NCBI GenBank assembly: GCA_041300525.1
Contig: JBGLNJ010000001.1
Coordinates: forward strand, 2,108,001 to 2,172,000
Reading direction: 5' to 3'
Source of the DNA: JBGLNJ01 sp041300525
GTDB lineage: Bacteria > Chloroflexota > Anaerolineae > Fen-1058
DNA length: 64,000 nucleotides
Shown one piece after another: positions 1 to 8,950 of the stretch. A program made the position numbers and the translations under genes. How positions within the stretch are numbered: position 1 is the stretch's first letter; each line of letters opens with the position of its first letter. The notes under the pieces are model-generated. The model saw only the letters and a list, made by a program, of their open reading frames with translations. It was not told the origin of the DNA and did no database searches.

Positions 1-121
1 TTAAGGCGACATAGCGATCCATCGAAGGTTGATAGGCCTTGAAAACCGTCGCCATCCCGCCCAGGCCGATTTGCCCGACGATGCGATAGGATCCGATTGT
101 TTTGCCAATGAGGTCAGGCAT
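1..121 (-). CDS. Ser/Thr protein kinase, N-terminus (cut by window edge)
   Basis: The first 40 residues of a eukaryotic-type (Hanks/PknB-like) kinase. They read MPDLIGKTIGSYRIVGQIG, then the glycine-rich loop GLGGMATVFKAY and RYVAL, just short of the ATP-binding lysine. The start is supported by GAGGAG about 8 bases upstream of the ATG. Such kinases phosphorylate Ser/Thr residues and are often membrane receptors, but the rest of the protein lies outside the window. About 50 bp upstream of this gene resemble the block upstream of the 272-3901 gene, suggesting shared regulation. Confidence 0.85.
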   Translation of the reverse strand, partial: MPDLIGKTIGSYRIVGQIGLGGMATVFKAYQPSMDRYVAL

Positions 122-146
122 TTTGCGCCTCCTCTGCTTGACAGTT

Positions 147-199
147 TAGCACATATGGATTGCAGACAGGTCACCGCAATGTTACAACTTCAAACATAG
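147..199 (-). promoter_or_regulatory. Upstream block shared by the kinase and the FG-GAP gene
   Basis: On the minus strand, 147-199 (upstream of the kinase) and about 3957-4010 (upstream of the 1209-aa gene) align over roughly 50 bp. Shared words include TGTTT, GTTGT, CGGTGA, GCAAT and TGTGCTA. Both end about 30-60 bp before the start codon. The TGCTAAACT / TGCTAGAGT words could be an extended -10. Common promoter or operator function is inferred. Confidence 0.5.
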
Positions 200-271
200 A
201 GTCCCGACGACCACACTTGGACCGTGCCCGCCACGACGCCGGCTAAGGTGTGGGCTGGGTTACTTGATCTT

Positions 272-3200
272 CTACGGATTCTTGACCACCAGCGGCAAGT
301 AGATATAGTGCTGTCCAGTCTCGACGCTAATGATGTGGCTTGTCTCGCGACTGCCGCCGCAGTTCTGGGCCGACAAGTAGACCAAATAATCACCTGACGT
401 GCCAAAGGTGTACGTGACCATGGCAGTTCCCTGACCGGCTGCCGGCTCGGGCCACCAAGTGTACAAGATGTACGGGGTGGGAGCGGATGGCGTGAGGACG
501 GCCATGAAGGTCATGGGGACATTTGCCTTGCCAATGACGGAACCAGCGATGCTCATCTCATTGATAGCAGCACAGACCCAGTATTCGTCCGCGCCCAGAT
601 CAGGGAGGCCGGTGCCGGGATTGGGCCGTGGCTGGTTGTCAATGTCGGTGTCCACATCTACATCCCCCCCCTTATCAATCGCTGTGCTTGTTGCGCCGAT
701 GTGATAGTCCCCGCTGGCAGGATCAACAAAAGCCGGGTCGCCCCAGTAGTTGTGTGTGCCGGTAATGATTGTGCCAGCGCCGCCCCAGTCGCTCCCGTTG
801 GCCCAGGCTCCGCTGCCCCACAGCGTGGACTCTAGCCTGGCTGTACTGCCGCTGTTGATCTGTATGCCCGTTGTGTGGCTCACCAGGATAGTATTGGTCA
901 TAGCCACATTGCTTCCACCCGTGACATAGATTCCATTGCCATCACCGCCTATGTTGTGAGCGACGCTTGCATGTATCAGGTGCAGGGAAGGGCCGGTATT
1001 ATACAATGCGCTGCCAGAGCCGCCGCCCCAGTCGCCGGCTAGGATGTCGTTGCCTCTACGTCCACTGGCGCTATTGGCGATGACGCTATTACCAAGTGCC
1101 AATGCGCCACTGTTATAGATGCCACCGCCAGAGCCACCTTGACCGCCTTGACCAATGATCATTGTGCCACCAAGATTGTTGGTGCTACCGTCGCCGCCAT
1201 CCCCGGCGATGTTGCCCTGGATAATGCTGGCGTTGCCGGTCAGTGCGCCGCCGTTATAGATGCCACCAGGCCCTCCGGAGCCGCCGTCGCCGCCATCTCT
1301 GCCGTTGCCGCCTTTGGCCGTGGTGTTGCTGATGACAGCGCTGTTGGCAAGGGCCAATGCGCCAGCATTGTAGATGCCACTGCCGGGGCCGCCAGCACCG
1401 CCCCTGCCGCCCTTGATGCTGGGCCCACTGGCGCCGCCGTCGCCGCCGCGCCCGGTAGCGTTGCCGAAGAGAGTGCTACGATCAAGTGTCAGCATGCCCC
1501 CGTTGTAAATGCCGCCGCCCGAGCCACCAGTCCCGCCGACGCCATCGTTTGCGGGATTACCATCGCTGCAGTTGGCGCCGTCGCCGCCAGCGCCTCCGCT
1601 CCCGGTAGTATTGTTGACGACGGTGATGTTAGTCAGCGTTACCGCTGTGCCGCTGGCGATATAGATGCCGCCACCATTTTCGCCCGACCCGCCAGTGCCG
1701 CCCCCATAGGAGCCAGAACCGCCGTTGGTCGTCCTGCCACCCGTGATCTTGACGCCGCTCATCTGAACGGCCGCTCCCACGTAGACGTGCAACACCCGGT
1801 CGAGCTGATTGCCGTTAATGATTGTATAGTCCGTGCCGCCTCCAATGAGGGTCAGGCTGCTCCTGATGTCCAGGTCACCAGTGGCATTGTTATCTTCGCT
1901 GCCGCTCAACGTCAAAGTATAGATGCCAGCGGGCAGTAGAACGCTGTAGGCATGGCTATTATCTGCATTTGCCTTCGAGATCGCGCCGCGCAGGCTGCAA
2001 TCATTTGCAGTGGTTGTGCAGGCTTGATAAACCGGATCATTGGAGTCAACGGTCGTATCAACCACGAGCCGAGTGTCTGTGCTGGGGAGGTTCATCGTGA
2101 TGAGATGCGTTCCGGTGACTGCGCTCAAGGCACTGCTAGCAGTGACCGTCACGACTTGAGGGCCAGGCACATTCCAGGTAAAGATAGCTGTATCGGTCAC
2201 ACCGCGATTAGTGTGTGTCGCGAGGCCCTGACCACTGGCATTCCAGACGAAAGTGATCGGCTGTGTGGCTGTGACAGGGCTCACCATCGCGACAAAAGAA
2301 TAGCCGACTTGAATAACGCCTTCTGCGCGGCCGTCAATACTCGCGCCCGTCATGGGGATCAGGGCGACAGTAAAACTGTTTTCATCGGAAAAGGCCGAGC
2401 CAGCCCAGGCCGTGTCAACCGCTTGTACACTCCAGTAGTAGGTGCCGGCAGCCAGGTTCTTGAGCGTTGCAGTGAGGCCGAGGTTGGCGTTGCCTAGTTG
2501 GGGAACTCGGCGGTAGCCGCTGCCAGCAGCCATTGGGGCTGCGATCTGTGACCCGCCAGGCGTTGTGCCGACGCGGAGGTTATAGGACAAACCGGCTGCC
2601 GGGGTCTGGGTATCACTAGCCGCATTCCAACTCAGTGTGACATTAGCGCCCGCCACTGACGCTGCCAGGCCAGTCGGCGCAGAAGGTATGGTGTTGGCAT
2701 TAACGGTGTTGTTGCGGTAGACTTTGGCAACATTGTTATAGCCAGGCTTGTTCCATCCGGTCAAGAGAATATCCAGTTTGCCGTCGTTGTCATAGTCGCC
2801 CCAGGCCACCGAACCCTGCATAATGCCTGTAAGGCTGGCTCCGATGTCGGTGAAGGTACCGCCCCCCTCGTTTCGATAGACTATGGCAAGGGTGGTATCC
2901 GCACCGGCGTAGCCTGCCAACAGGATATCCAGATTGCCGTTGTTGTCATAGTCGCCCCAGGCGACGGAACTGTCGCACACTCCCGTCAGCCCTGCACCGA
3001 TGTCGGTGAATGTTCCATTGCCATTGTTGCGGTAGACACGGGAGATACACGTCGAGCCTGTGTCGCCTGTTAGCAGGATATCCAGGTTACCATCGTTGTT
3101 ATAGTCGCCCCAGGCCGCAGCGCCTCCGGAAACTCCTGGCAGCCCGGCGTCGACATTGGTGAATGTCCCATTGCCATTGTTGCGGTAAAGTTTGCCATTG

Positions 3201-3901
3201 GAGAACAGGATATCCAAGTTGCCATCGTTATTATAGTCGCCCCAGGCGACAGCACCGCCCCCCGACAGCCCGGCCTCGATGTTGGTGAAAACGCCACTCC
3301 CATCGTTCCGGTAGAGTTTGCCATTGGAGAACAGGATATCCAAGTCGCCATCGTTGTCATAGTCGCCCCAGGCCGCGGATCCCCAGGAAACCTGCGCCAG
3401 CACAGCGCCAATATCGGTGAACGTACTTGCGTTGTTGCGGTAGACCTTGCTGACGCTTGGCAGCCATCCTCCACCCACAAGCAAAATATCCAGGTTGCCA
3501 TCGTTGTCGTAATCACCCCAAGCTACAGAACCGTTGTCTGCTCCGGCTAGTCCTGCGTTAGTCGCGGTGAATACGCCGCTATTGTTTCGATAAATGTCTG
3601 AAATGTCTGCGACGCAAGAGCCCGTGCAGCCCATCAAGAGGATGTCCAGATCGCCGTCGTTGTTGTAATCGCCCCAGGCCGCAGCGCTTTCGTAAACTCC
3701 TGGCAGCCCGGCGCCGATGTCGGTGAAAGGATCGGCGGTCGGCGTGGTGGGTTTGCTTTGCGGCACAGTAAAGTCAATCTCGCTGGCTGTCATGGGGATC
3801 GGGCCAGCATGGATTCCCGCTGTTGCAGCTTGGTCCCCACCCCAGGCCAGCGTGAACAAGGTCACCAAGAGAACAAGTGTAACGAATCGTTGCGCCTTCA
3901 T
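272..3901 (-). CDS. Secreted FG-GAP/VCBS-repeat and beta-helix protein, 1209 aa
   Basis: A signal peptide (about 1-29, hydrophobic core VTLVLLVTLFTLAWG) leads into seven FG-GAP/VCBS repeats (about 55-410), each with a calcium-loop motif such as WGDYNNDGDLDILL. Then come a fibronectin-III-like domain (about 415-520), a PKD-like domain (530-615) and a CSLREAI-like motif (DCSLRGAISKAN, about 640). A right-handed beta-helix follows (about 690-1100) with very glycine-rich turns (GGSGGAGGDG type), then a second PKD-like domain. The end, YIYLPLVVKNP, matches a C-terminal tail often seen on exported Chloroflexota proteins. It is probably a cell-surface or extracellular adhesive/carbohydrate-binding protein; the ligand is unknown. 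Confidence 0.85.
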   Translation of the reverse strand: MKAQRFVTLVLLVTLFTLAWGGDQAATAGIHAGPIPMTASEIDFTVPQSKPTTPTADPFTDIGAGLPGVYESAAAWGDYNNDGDLDILLMGCTGSCVADISDIYRNNSGVFTATNAGLAGADNGSVAWGDYDNDGNLDILLVGGGWLPSVSKVYRNNASTFTDIGAVLAQVSWGSAAWGDYDNDGDLDILFSNGKLYRNDGSGVFTNIEAGLSGGGAVAWGDYNNDGNLDILFSNGKLYRNNGNGTFTNVDAGLPGVSGGAAAWGDYNNDGNLDILLTGDTGSTCISRVYRNNGNGTFTDIGAGLTGVCDSSVAWGDYDNNGNLDILLAGYAGADTTLAIVYRNEGGGTFTDIGASLTGIMQGSVAWGDYDNDGKLDILLTGWNKPGYNNVAKVYRNNTVNANTIPSAPTGLAASVAGANVTLSWNAASDTQTPAAGLSYNLRVGTTPGGSQIAAPMAAGSGYRRVPQLGNANLGLTATLKNLAAGTYYWSVQAVDTAWAGSAFSDENSFTVALIPMTGASIDGRAEGVIQVGYSFVAMVSPVTATQPITFVWNASGQGLATHTNRGVTDTAIFTWNVPGPQVVTVTASSALSAVTGTHLITMNLPSTDTRLVVDTTVDSNDPVYQACTTTANDCSLRGAISKANADNSHAYSVLLPAGIYTLTLSGSEDNNATGDLDIRSSLTLIGGGTDYTIINGNQLDRVLHVYVGAAVQMSGVKITGGRTTNGGSGSYGGGTGGSGENGGGIYIASGTAVTLTNITVVNNTTGSGGAGGDGANCSDGNPANDGVGGTGGSGGGIYNGGMLTLDRSTLFGNATGRGGDGGASGPSIKGGRGGAGGPGSGIYNAGALALANSAVISNTTAKGGNGRDGGDGGSGGPGGIYNGGALTGNASIIQGNIAGDGGDGSTNNLGGTMIIGQGGQGGSGGGIYNSGALALGNSVIANSASGRRGNDILAGDWGGGSGSALYNTGPSLHLIHASVAHNIGGDGNGIYVTGGSNVAMTNTILVSHTTGIQINSGSTARLESTLWGSGAWANGSDWGGAGTIITGTHNYWGDPAFVDPASGDYHIGATSTAIDKGGDVDVDTDIDNQPRPNPGTGLPDLGADEYWVCAAINEMSIAGSVIGKANVPMTFMAVLTPSAPTPYILYTWWPEPAAGQGTAMVTYTFGTSGDYLVYLSAQNCGGSRETSHIISVETGQHYIYLPLVVKNP

Positions 3902-4013
3902 AGTCTCCTCCGGTTGTTGGGTAAGTGAATTGCGTCTGATAGGTTTGAGATTACTCTAGCACACTTTCATTGCGGCCAGATCACCGGAACATCACAACTC
4001 TGTAAACATTTGG

Positions 4014-4565
4014 CTACTGGGCCACGGGCAATCGGAAAGTGAACGTAGCGCCCTGACCTGGTTGGCTGCGCACGCTGACCGGCGCATTGTACTGGTCGAG
4101 GATCGCGCGCACGATGGTCAGCCCCAGGCCGGTGCCGGGCAAGTGGCGCACACTTTCGGCGCGATACAGTGGCTCGAAAAGGTGGGGCAAATCGTCGGGG
4201 GCGATGCCCGGCCCGGTATCGCAGACTTCGACGCGCACATAGCCGCCTTCGGAGATTGTCCGCACGGTGAGGGTTCCCCCGCCGGGCGTGTATTTGATGG
4301 CGTTGTCCAGCAGATTCACGAGGGCCTGTTCCAGGCGGTGAGCGTCGGCGCGGACGCGGGGCAGGCTAGGAGGGCCGTCGAGGATCAGCGTCAGGCTGGC
4401 GGCCTCGGCGCGGTCATACGTGGACGACAGGGCGCTTTCCACCACGGCTCGCAGGTTGACAGTCTGCATCAGTGCAGGCTTTTTCGTAGAGACCAACGCG
4501 TATGCCGCAAGGAGCGCGATAACGCCTATCCAACCTACGATATCAATCAAGAGGGTGTTGTTCAT
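4014..4565 (-). pseudogene. Chimeric ORF: membrane-protein start fused to histidine kinase ATPase domain
   Basis: Residues 1-30 (MNNTLLIDIVGWIGVIALLA...STKK) match the first helix of CBU_0592-like small membrane proteins. From about residue 32 the sequence is the back half of a sensor kinase: VNLRAVVESAL, an N-box (RLEQALVNLLDNAIKYTP), G1 (DTGPGIAPDDL) and G2 (GTGLGLTIV). The phosphoacceptor histidine and sensor domains are missing, so it cannot act as a normal kinase. The fusion point near 4475 is the first of the regularly spaced junctions. Confidence 0.75.
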
Positions 4566-4831
4566 AATTGATCTCTTATGCCCAATCTGGGGCGCTTGAT
4601 GACGCAAAAGCGTCACGCACAATTACGCGGATGAAGAAACTGCCTCACCCTGTGAGGTTTGCTCTCGCCCTCACTCACGCAATATCGCATCAACAACATC
4701 GGTGGGCTGCGTGTCAGTTATATGGCTGGCGTTAGCAGAACTCGGATTGGACATTCCTTCGGCTGCTAACATAGTTTGGAACGGGTGACAAGTCAAGCTC
4801 CTGACATTCCGCTTTTCAGCCAGCGGCACAC

Positions 4832-5272
4832 TCAATCCGTCGGTGTAAAGCGCCGATCCCGTTTGATCACACTCCGATGGCGCTTGCCCTCCAGTCGCCG
4901 TTCTTTCGACCCAGCGGTCGGTCGGGTAGGCCTCCGCTTTTTGGGAACGCGCAGCGCGCGGCGCATCAGTTCGACAAAGCGTGCCGTCACATCTTCGCGG
5001 TTGTAGAGTTGGCTGCGCGAGGCCTGAGAGGCCAAGTGCAGCACGCCGGCCTTGTCCACGTAGGACTTTAATGCTGCCCTCGCTCGCGCCTTTTGCGCGT
5101 CGCCCAGGCTGGGCGAGCCGGCCAGGTCGAACGTCAATTCCACTTGCGTGGCGGAACGGTTGACGTGCTGCCCGCCGGGGCCGCTCGAGCGGACGAACTG
5201 GTAGCGCAGCTCGGCCAGTGGAATTCTCACCGCCTCGGTGATGACCAACTCGCGTGCAGTGTCTTCCGACAT
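4832..5272 (-). CDS. arfB: Alternative ribosome-rescue factor ArfB (peptidyl-tRNA hydrolase)
   Basis: A 146-aa protein of the small release-factor-like family. It carries the catalytic GGQ (residues 33-35 in SSGPGGQHVNRSAT), which hydrolyses peptidyl-tRNA on stalled ribosomes. The basic C-terminal tail (KKRRPTRPTAGSKERRLEGKR) is the part known to insert into the empty mRNA channel. It lacks the codon-recognition domains of RF1/RF2. It stands alone on the minus strand, divergent from the following kinase gene. Length and motifs are typical. Confidence 0.92.
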   Translation of the reverse strand: MSEDTARELVITEAVRIPLAELRYQFVRSSGPGGQHVNRSATQVELTFDLAGSPSLGDAQKARARAALKSYVDKAGVLHLASQASRSQLYNREDVTARFVELMRRALRVPKKRRPTRPTAGSKERRLEGKRHRSVIKRDRRFTPTD

Positions 5273-5361
5273 CCGATTCTCCCTGTTTGATGTGCCACAG
5301 GCGAGTTTAGCACAAAGTCGGGCACAACGCTAACGCCAGTTCCCCCCTTCCCTGGACATGA

Positions 5362-5370
5362 TGCTATAAT
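5362..5370 (+). promoter_or_regulatory. Extended -10 promoter element before the 7TM kinase gene
   Basis: TGCTATAAT (TG-n-TATAAT) lies 66 bases before the ATG at 5436. No good -35 is visible, as expected for an extended -10. Confidence 0.5.
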
Positions 5371-5435
5371 GGTGTTGGGAGGCTTGGATTGGTGCGGTCA
5401 AATCAGGCCTACTGCCGTGCCCAGGAGAGCATATC

Positions 5436-7634
5436 ATGCAGTGGCAAATTGTGCTTTACACGCTTCTCTTGCTCGGCGCGCCGTTGATTTCGGCTGCACT
5501 CGCGGTCTATGCCTGGAGGCGCCGTGCTACCCGTGGCGCGACGTTGCTGGCAGTGCTCCTGGTGGCATGGGCCTGGTGGGGAACTGCGTATGCGCTGGAA
5601 TTGTTGGCCGGTGCCGATCTGCCCCAAAAACTCTTCTGGTCCGCCCTCAAATACGTGGGCGTCGGCGCTGTTCCGGTGACTTGGCTGGCGTTTGCCCTCG
5701 TTTATACTTTGCGAGAAAGGTGGTTGACCCGTCGCAATATCATTCTCCTGACATTGGCGCCCCTGATGACGGTGGTATTAGCGTTGACGAATGGAGCGCA
5801 TCACCTGGTCTGGAGTGATGAAAGGGTTGTTGCCGCCGGCCCTTTCCTGGCGCTGGTGGTGTCTTTTCGGTTCTGGTTCTGGATTCATACGGCCTATTCT
5901 TATTTTTTGCTGCTGCTGGGCACGGTCCTGTTCGCCCGGGCGCTGGTTCGCTCGCCGCACCTGTATCGCTGGCAGATCGTCGTGTTGTTGTTCGGCGCGG
6001 TTGCCCCGTGGGTGGGCAATGCCATCTCCATTTTCAATCTGGGGACAACGCCCAACCTGGATTGGTCCTCGCTTGTCTTTACCGTGACCGGGGTCGCTTT
6101 TACCTGGGGGCTATTTCGCTTCCGGTTATTCGATCTGGTGCCGATCGCGCGCGAGAAGGTCATAGAAGATATTCGCGATGGGATGTTTGTGGTGGACAAG
6201 CAAAGCCGGATCGTGGACATTAACCCCGCGGCTCAACACATCTTTGGCATTTCGGCCTCCCAAGCGATGGGCCAACGCTCCCATCGAATCTGGAATTCCC
6301 AACTCGACGTGATCGAAAAGTATCCCGACGTGACGGAGGTTCAGGACGAAATCAGTCTGGGCACGGGCCAGGCGCGGCGGGACTATGACCTGCGTATCTC
6401 GCCGCTGACCGATGGGCGTGGACAATTCACCGGGCGGTTGATCTTTCTACACGACATCACGGAGCGAAAGCAAGCCGAGCGGACCATTGCCGACGAACGC
6501 AGCCGCCTGCAAGCCCTCATCAAGTCCAGCCGTGATGGGCTTGCCTTGATCGGCATGGATCGTGTGGTCCAAGTCATCAACGCTTCGGCGCTCCAAATGT
6601 TGCGCCTGCCCGGCCAGCCCGAAGACTGGATTGGCCGCACGCTGGCCGACGTGGCGAAAGCCGTGCGCCATCCTGCGGGCGACGCTGCCAGGGCGCTGGT
6701 GTGCGAAAGTCGCCGCATTCAACGCGGCGACGAGCCGCTTGCGGAGGGAGAATTCCTCGTGCCTCCGCGCTTTATCTACTGGTCCAATTTGCCCGTGCTC
6801 GCCGGGGATGCGCCACTGGGGCGGCTGATCGTGCTGCGCGATACGACGGAAGAACGGCTCATCGAAAAGATGCGCAAAGATTTGACCAATACCACCGTCC
6901 ACGACTTGCGCAATCCGTTGAATATTATTTATGCCTCGCTCAGCCTGTTAGAAACACAAGATGATCCGGCCCTTCCATCTGACCAGCTCAAGATGGTGAA
7001 TATCGCCCAGGTGAGCGCGCAACGGATGTTAGACTTGGTAGACACGATTCTGGACATTAGCCGGCTGGAACACGGGCAGATGCCGCTCGAGTACGAATCT
7101 TTCTCGCTCACCGAACTGGTAGCAGAGTCGCTCCGACTGCAAGCGCCATTGGCCGATCCTCGCGGTCTTTCCCTGGAAAATACTGTGCCGACGGCGTTGC
7201 CACCGGCCTGGGCCGATCCCAAATTGATCGGGCGCGTCCTGCAAAACCTGATCGGCAATGCCATCAAGTTCGTTCCGCACGGCGGCGTTATCCGGGTAAC
7301 GGCCCGCGAGGAGATCGCCTGCCATTCCCTCCTGGTTTGCGTGAGTGATAATGGTCCGGGGATTCCCGTCGAAATTCAAGGCCGCCTGTTCCAGTCTTTC
7401 GTCACCGGTCCGGCGCAGAAACGCGGCAGCGGCCTGGGGCTGGTCTTTTGCCGGTTGGTCGTCGAGGCGCACAGTGGGCGCATCTGGACGGAAAGCGAAC
7501 CCGGTCAGGGGACTGCTTTCAAGTTTACGCTGCCTTTCGAGCATCAGGAGCGCGTTCCAGAAGGCGACCGCCCGCCTGAAGCGCCCACAGCCGCAGGTCA
7601 GACGGGGGCGGTCGGTGAGGAAGGCCGCGTGTGA
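5436..7634 (+). CDS. 7TM-PAS-PAS sensor histidine kinase, 732 aa
   Basis: The N-terminal 230 residues hold about seven membrane helices of the histidine-kinase 7TM sensor type. Two PAS domains follow (about 240-350, with an IVDINPAAQHIFG core, and about 365-475). The HisKA domain carries the phosphoacceptor in HDLRNPL (H489). The HATPase domain shows an N-box (LIGRVLQNLIGNAIKF), G1 (DNGPGIP) and G2 (GSGLGLVF). It is intact and should autophosphorylate in response to a membrane or intracellular signal. No dedicated response regulator follows directly; the next gene is a transporter. An in-frame proline/glycine-rich tail follows the kinase core. Confidence 0.9.
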   Translation: MQWQIVLYTLLLLGAPLISAALAVYAWRRRATRGATLLAVLLVAWAWWGTAYALELLAGADLPQKLFWSALKYVGVGAVPVTWLAFALVYTLRERWLTRRNIILLTLAPLMTVVLALTNGAHHLVWSDERVVAAGPFLALVVSFRFWFWIHTAYSYFLLLLGTVLFARALVRSPHLYRWQIVVLLFGAVAPWVGNAISIFNLGTTPNLDWSSLVFTVTGVAFTWGLFRFRLFDLVPIAREKVIEDIRDGMFVVDKQSRIVDINPAAQHIFGISASQAMGQRSHRIWNSQLDVIEKYPDVTEVQDEISLGTGQARRDYDLRISPLTDGRGQFTGRLIFLHDITERKQAERTIADERSRLQALIKSSRDGLALIGMDRVVQVINASALQMLRLPGQPEDWIGRTLADVAKAVRHPAGDAARALVCESRRIQRGDEPLAEGEFLVPPRFIYWSNLPVLAGDAPLGRLIVLRDTTEERLIEKMRKDLTNTTVHDLRNPLNIIYASLSLLETQDDPALPSDQLKMVNIAQVSAQRMLDLVDTILDISRLEHGQMPLEYESFSLTELVAESLRLQAPLADPRGLSLENTVPTALPPAWADPKLIGRVLQNLIGNAIKFVPHGGVIRVTAREEIACHSLLVCVSDNGPGIPVEIQGRLFQSFVTGPAQKRGSGLGLVFCRLVVEAHSGRIWTESEPGQGTAFKFTLPFEHQERVPEGDRPPEAPTAAGQTGAVGEEGRV

Positions 7635-7676
7635 CAGATCATCCTTGCGAAGGGTGAGATAAAAGAGGCATAGATC

Positions 7677-8915
7677 GTGCGTCCTTTTCGTTGGTCAACG
7701 GCGCCGGATGACGCGACGCCGGTTCAAAAAAGAAATTTTCTGGCCGTCCAAATTGACGGCATCGGCATCGGGCTGGCGAGCGCTGCCGCCCCGTTCTTGC
7801 CGGTCTTTCTCACTCGGTTGGGCGCGACGAATTTCCAGGTCGGCCTGCTGACGGCGATGCCGGCTTTTACCGGTTTGTTCTTCGCTCTCCTCATCGGGCG
7901 CTTTCTGCAAAGCCGCCGCCAGGTGGTGCCGTGGTACAGCGTCATGCGCTTCCTCGTGGTCATGTCCTATGCGTTGACCGGCATTGTGCCGTTCATCGTG
8001 CCGAGGGACTATGCCGTGCCGGCCGTGCTGCTCATCTGGGCGGTGACCACGCTGCCGCAGACCTGTGTCAGCGTCGCCTTTTCCGTGGTGATGAACGCCG
8101 TCGCCGGGCCTAAAGGCCGCTATGATTTGATGAGCCGCCGCTGGACCGTCCTGGGGCTGACGACAGCCATCGCGGTCGCCCTCACCGGCGGGGTGTTGGA
8201 TCGGATCAACTTTCCGCTCAATTATCAATTGGTCTTTGTGGGCCTTTCGCTGGGCGGGCTGCTCAGCTATGCCTATTCGCGCCGCATCGAACTGCCGGAT
8301 GCGGAACCGCCGCCGCGCCAGTCGGGGCTTTCGGCGTCGCAGCGTTTCAAGAACTATATCGCCCTGATCCGCGGCGAGCGCGAATTTGTATCTTTCACCG
8401 CTAAACGCTTCATCTATCTTTCCGGCACAGCACTCGCCGCGCCGCTCTTTCCGCTCTACTTTGTGCGCGTGCTGCACGCCTCCGATGCGTGGATCGGGGC
8501 GATCAACACCGCGCAGACGGCCATCATGCTGGTGGGATACTCGCTCTGGTCGCGCCAGTGGCGAGTGCGCGGCGCGCGCTACGTGCTGCTATGGACGACG
8601 CTGGGCCTGGCGCTCTATCCCGCGCTGACGGCGTTCACCAGCCGGGTCGAGTGGATCGTGCTCTATGCGGGGCTGGCGGGCATCTTTCAGGCCGGGCTGG
8701 ACCTGGTGTTCTTTGACGAGTTGATGAGGACGGTGCCACCCAAGTACAGCGCCACGTTCGTCTCGCTGGCGCAGAGCTTGCAGTATCTTTCGACGGTGGC
8801 CTCGCCGTTGGTGGGCACTTTCCTGGCCGATCACATTGGCATCGGCGGCGGGCTGCTGGTGAGCGCGGCGTTGCGGTTGATTGGCTTTGGCCTGTTTGCG
8901 TGGAGCAAAAAGTAA
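7677..8915 (+). CDS. MFS transporter, 412 aa
   Basis: A twelve-helix major-facilitator protein. The helix 2-3 loop has GRFLQSRRQVVPWYS and the central cytoplasmic loop is charged (SRRIELPDAEPPPRQSG). The start is GTG, with AGAGG about 9 bases upstream. It lies 42 bp after the 7TM kinase gene, so the two may be cotranscribed. The substrate cannot be told from sequence. The frame ends at 8915, about 35 bp before the next gene. Confidence 0.85.
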   Translation: MRPFRWSTAPDDATPVQKRNFLAVQIDGIGIGLASAAAPFLPVFLTRLGATNFQVGLLTAMPAFTGLFFALLIGRFLQSRRQVVPWYSVMRFLVVMSYALTGIVPFIVPRDYAVPAVLLIWAVTTLPQTCVSVAFSVVMNAVAGPKGRYDLMSRRWTVLGLTTAIAVALTGGVLDRINFPLNYQLVFVGLSLGGLLSYAYSRRIELPDAEPPPRQSGLSASQRFKNYIALIRGEREFVSFTAKRFIYLSGTALAAPLFPLYFVRVLHASDAWIGAINTAQTAIMLVGYSLWSRQWRVRGARYVLLWTTLGLALYPALTAFTSRVEWIVLYAGLAGIFQAGLDLVFFDELMRTVPPKYSATFVSLAQSLQYLSTVASPLVGTFLADHIGIGGGLLVSAALRLIGFGLFAWSKK

Positions 8916-8950
8916 CCCCCTGCAGCTTTGCGGACAAAAAGAGTTGCGCG

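Noticed and set aside
1139..1939. Long alanine-rich frame on the + strand opposite the beta-helix gene
   Set aside because: It mirrors the glycine/alanine repeats of the real minus-strand gene and has no ribosome-binding site or family match.
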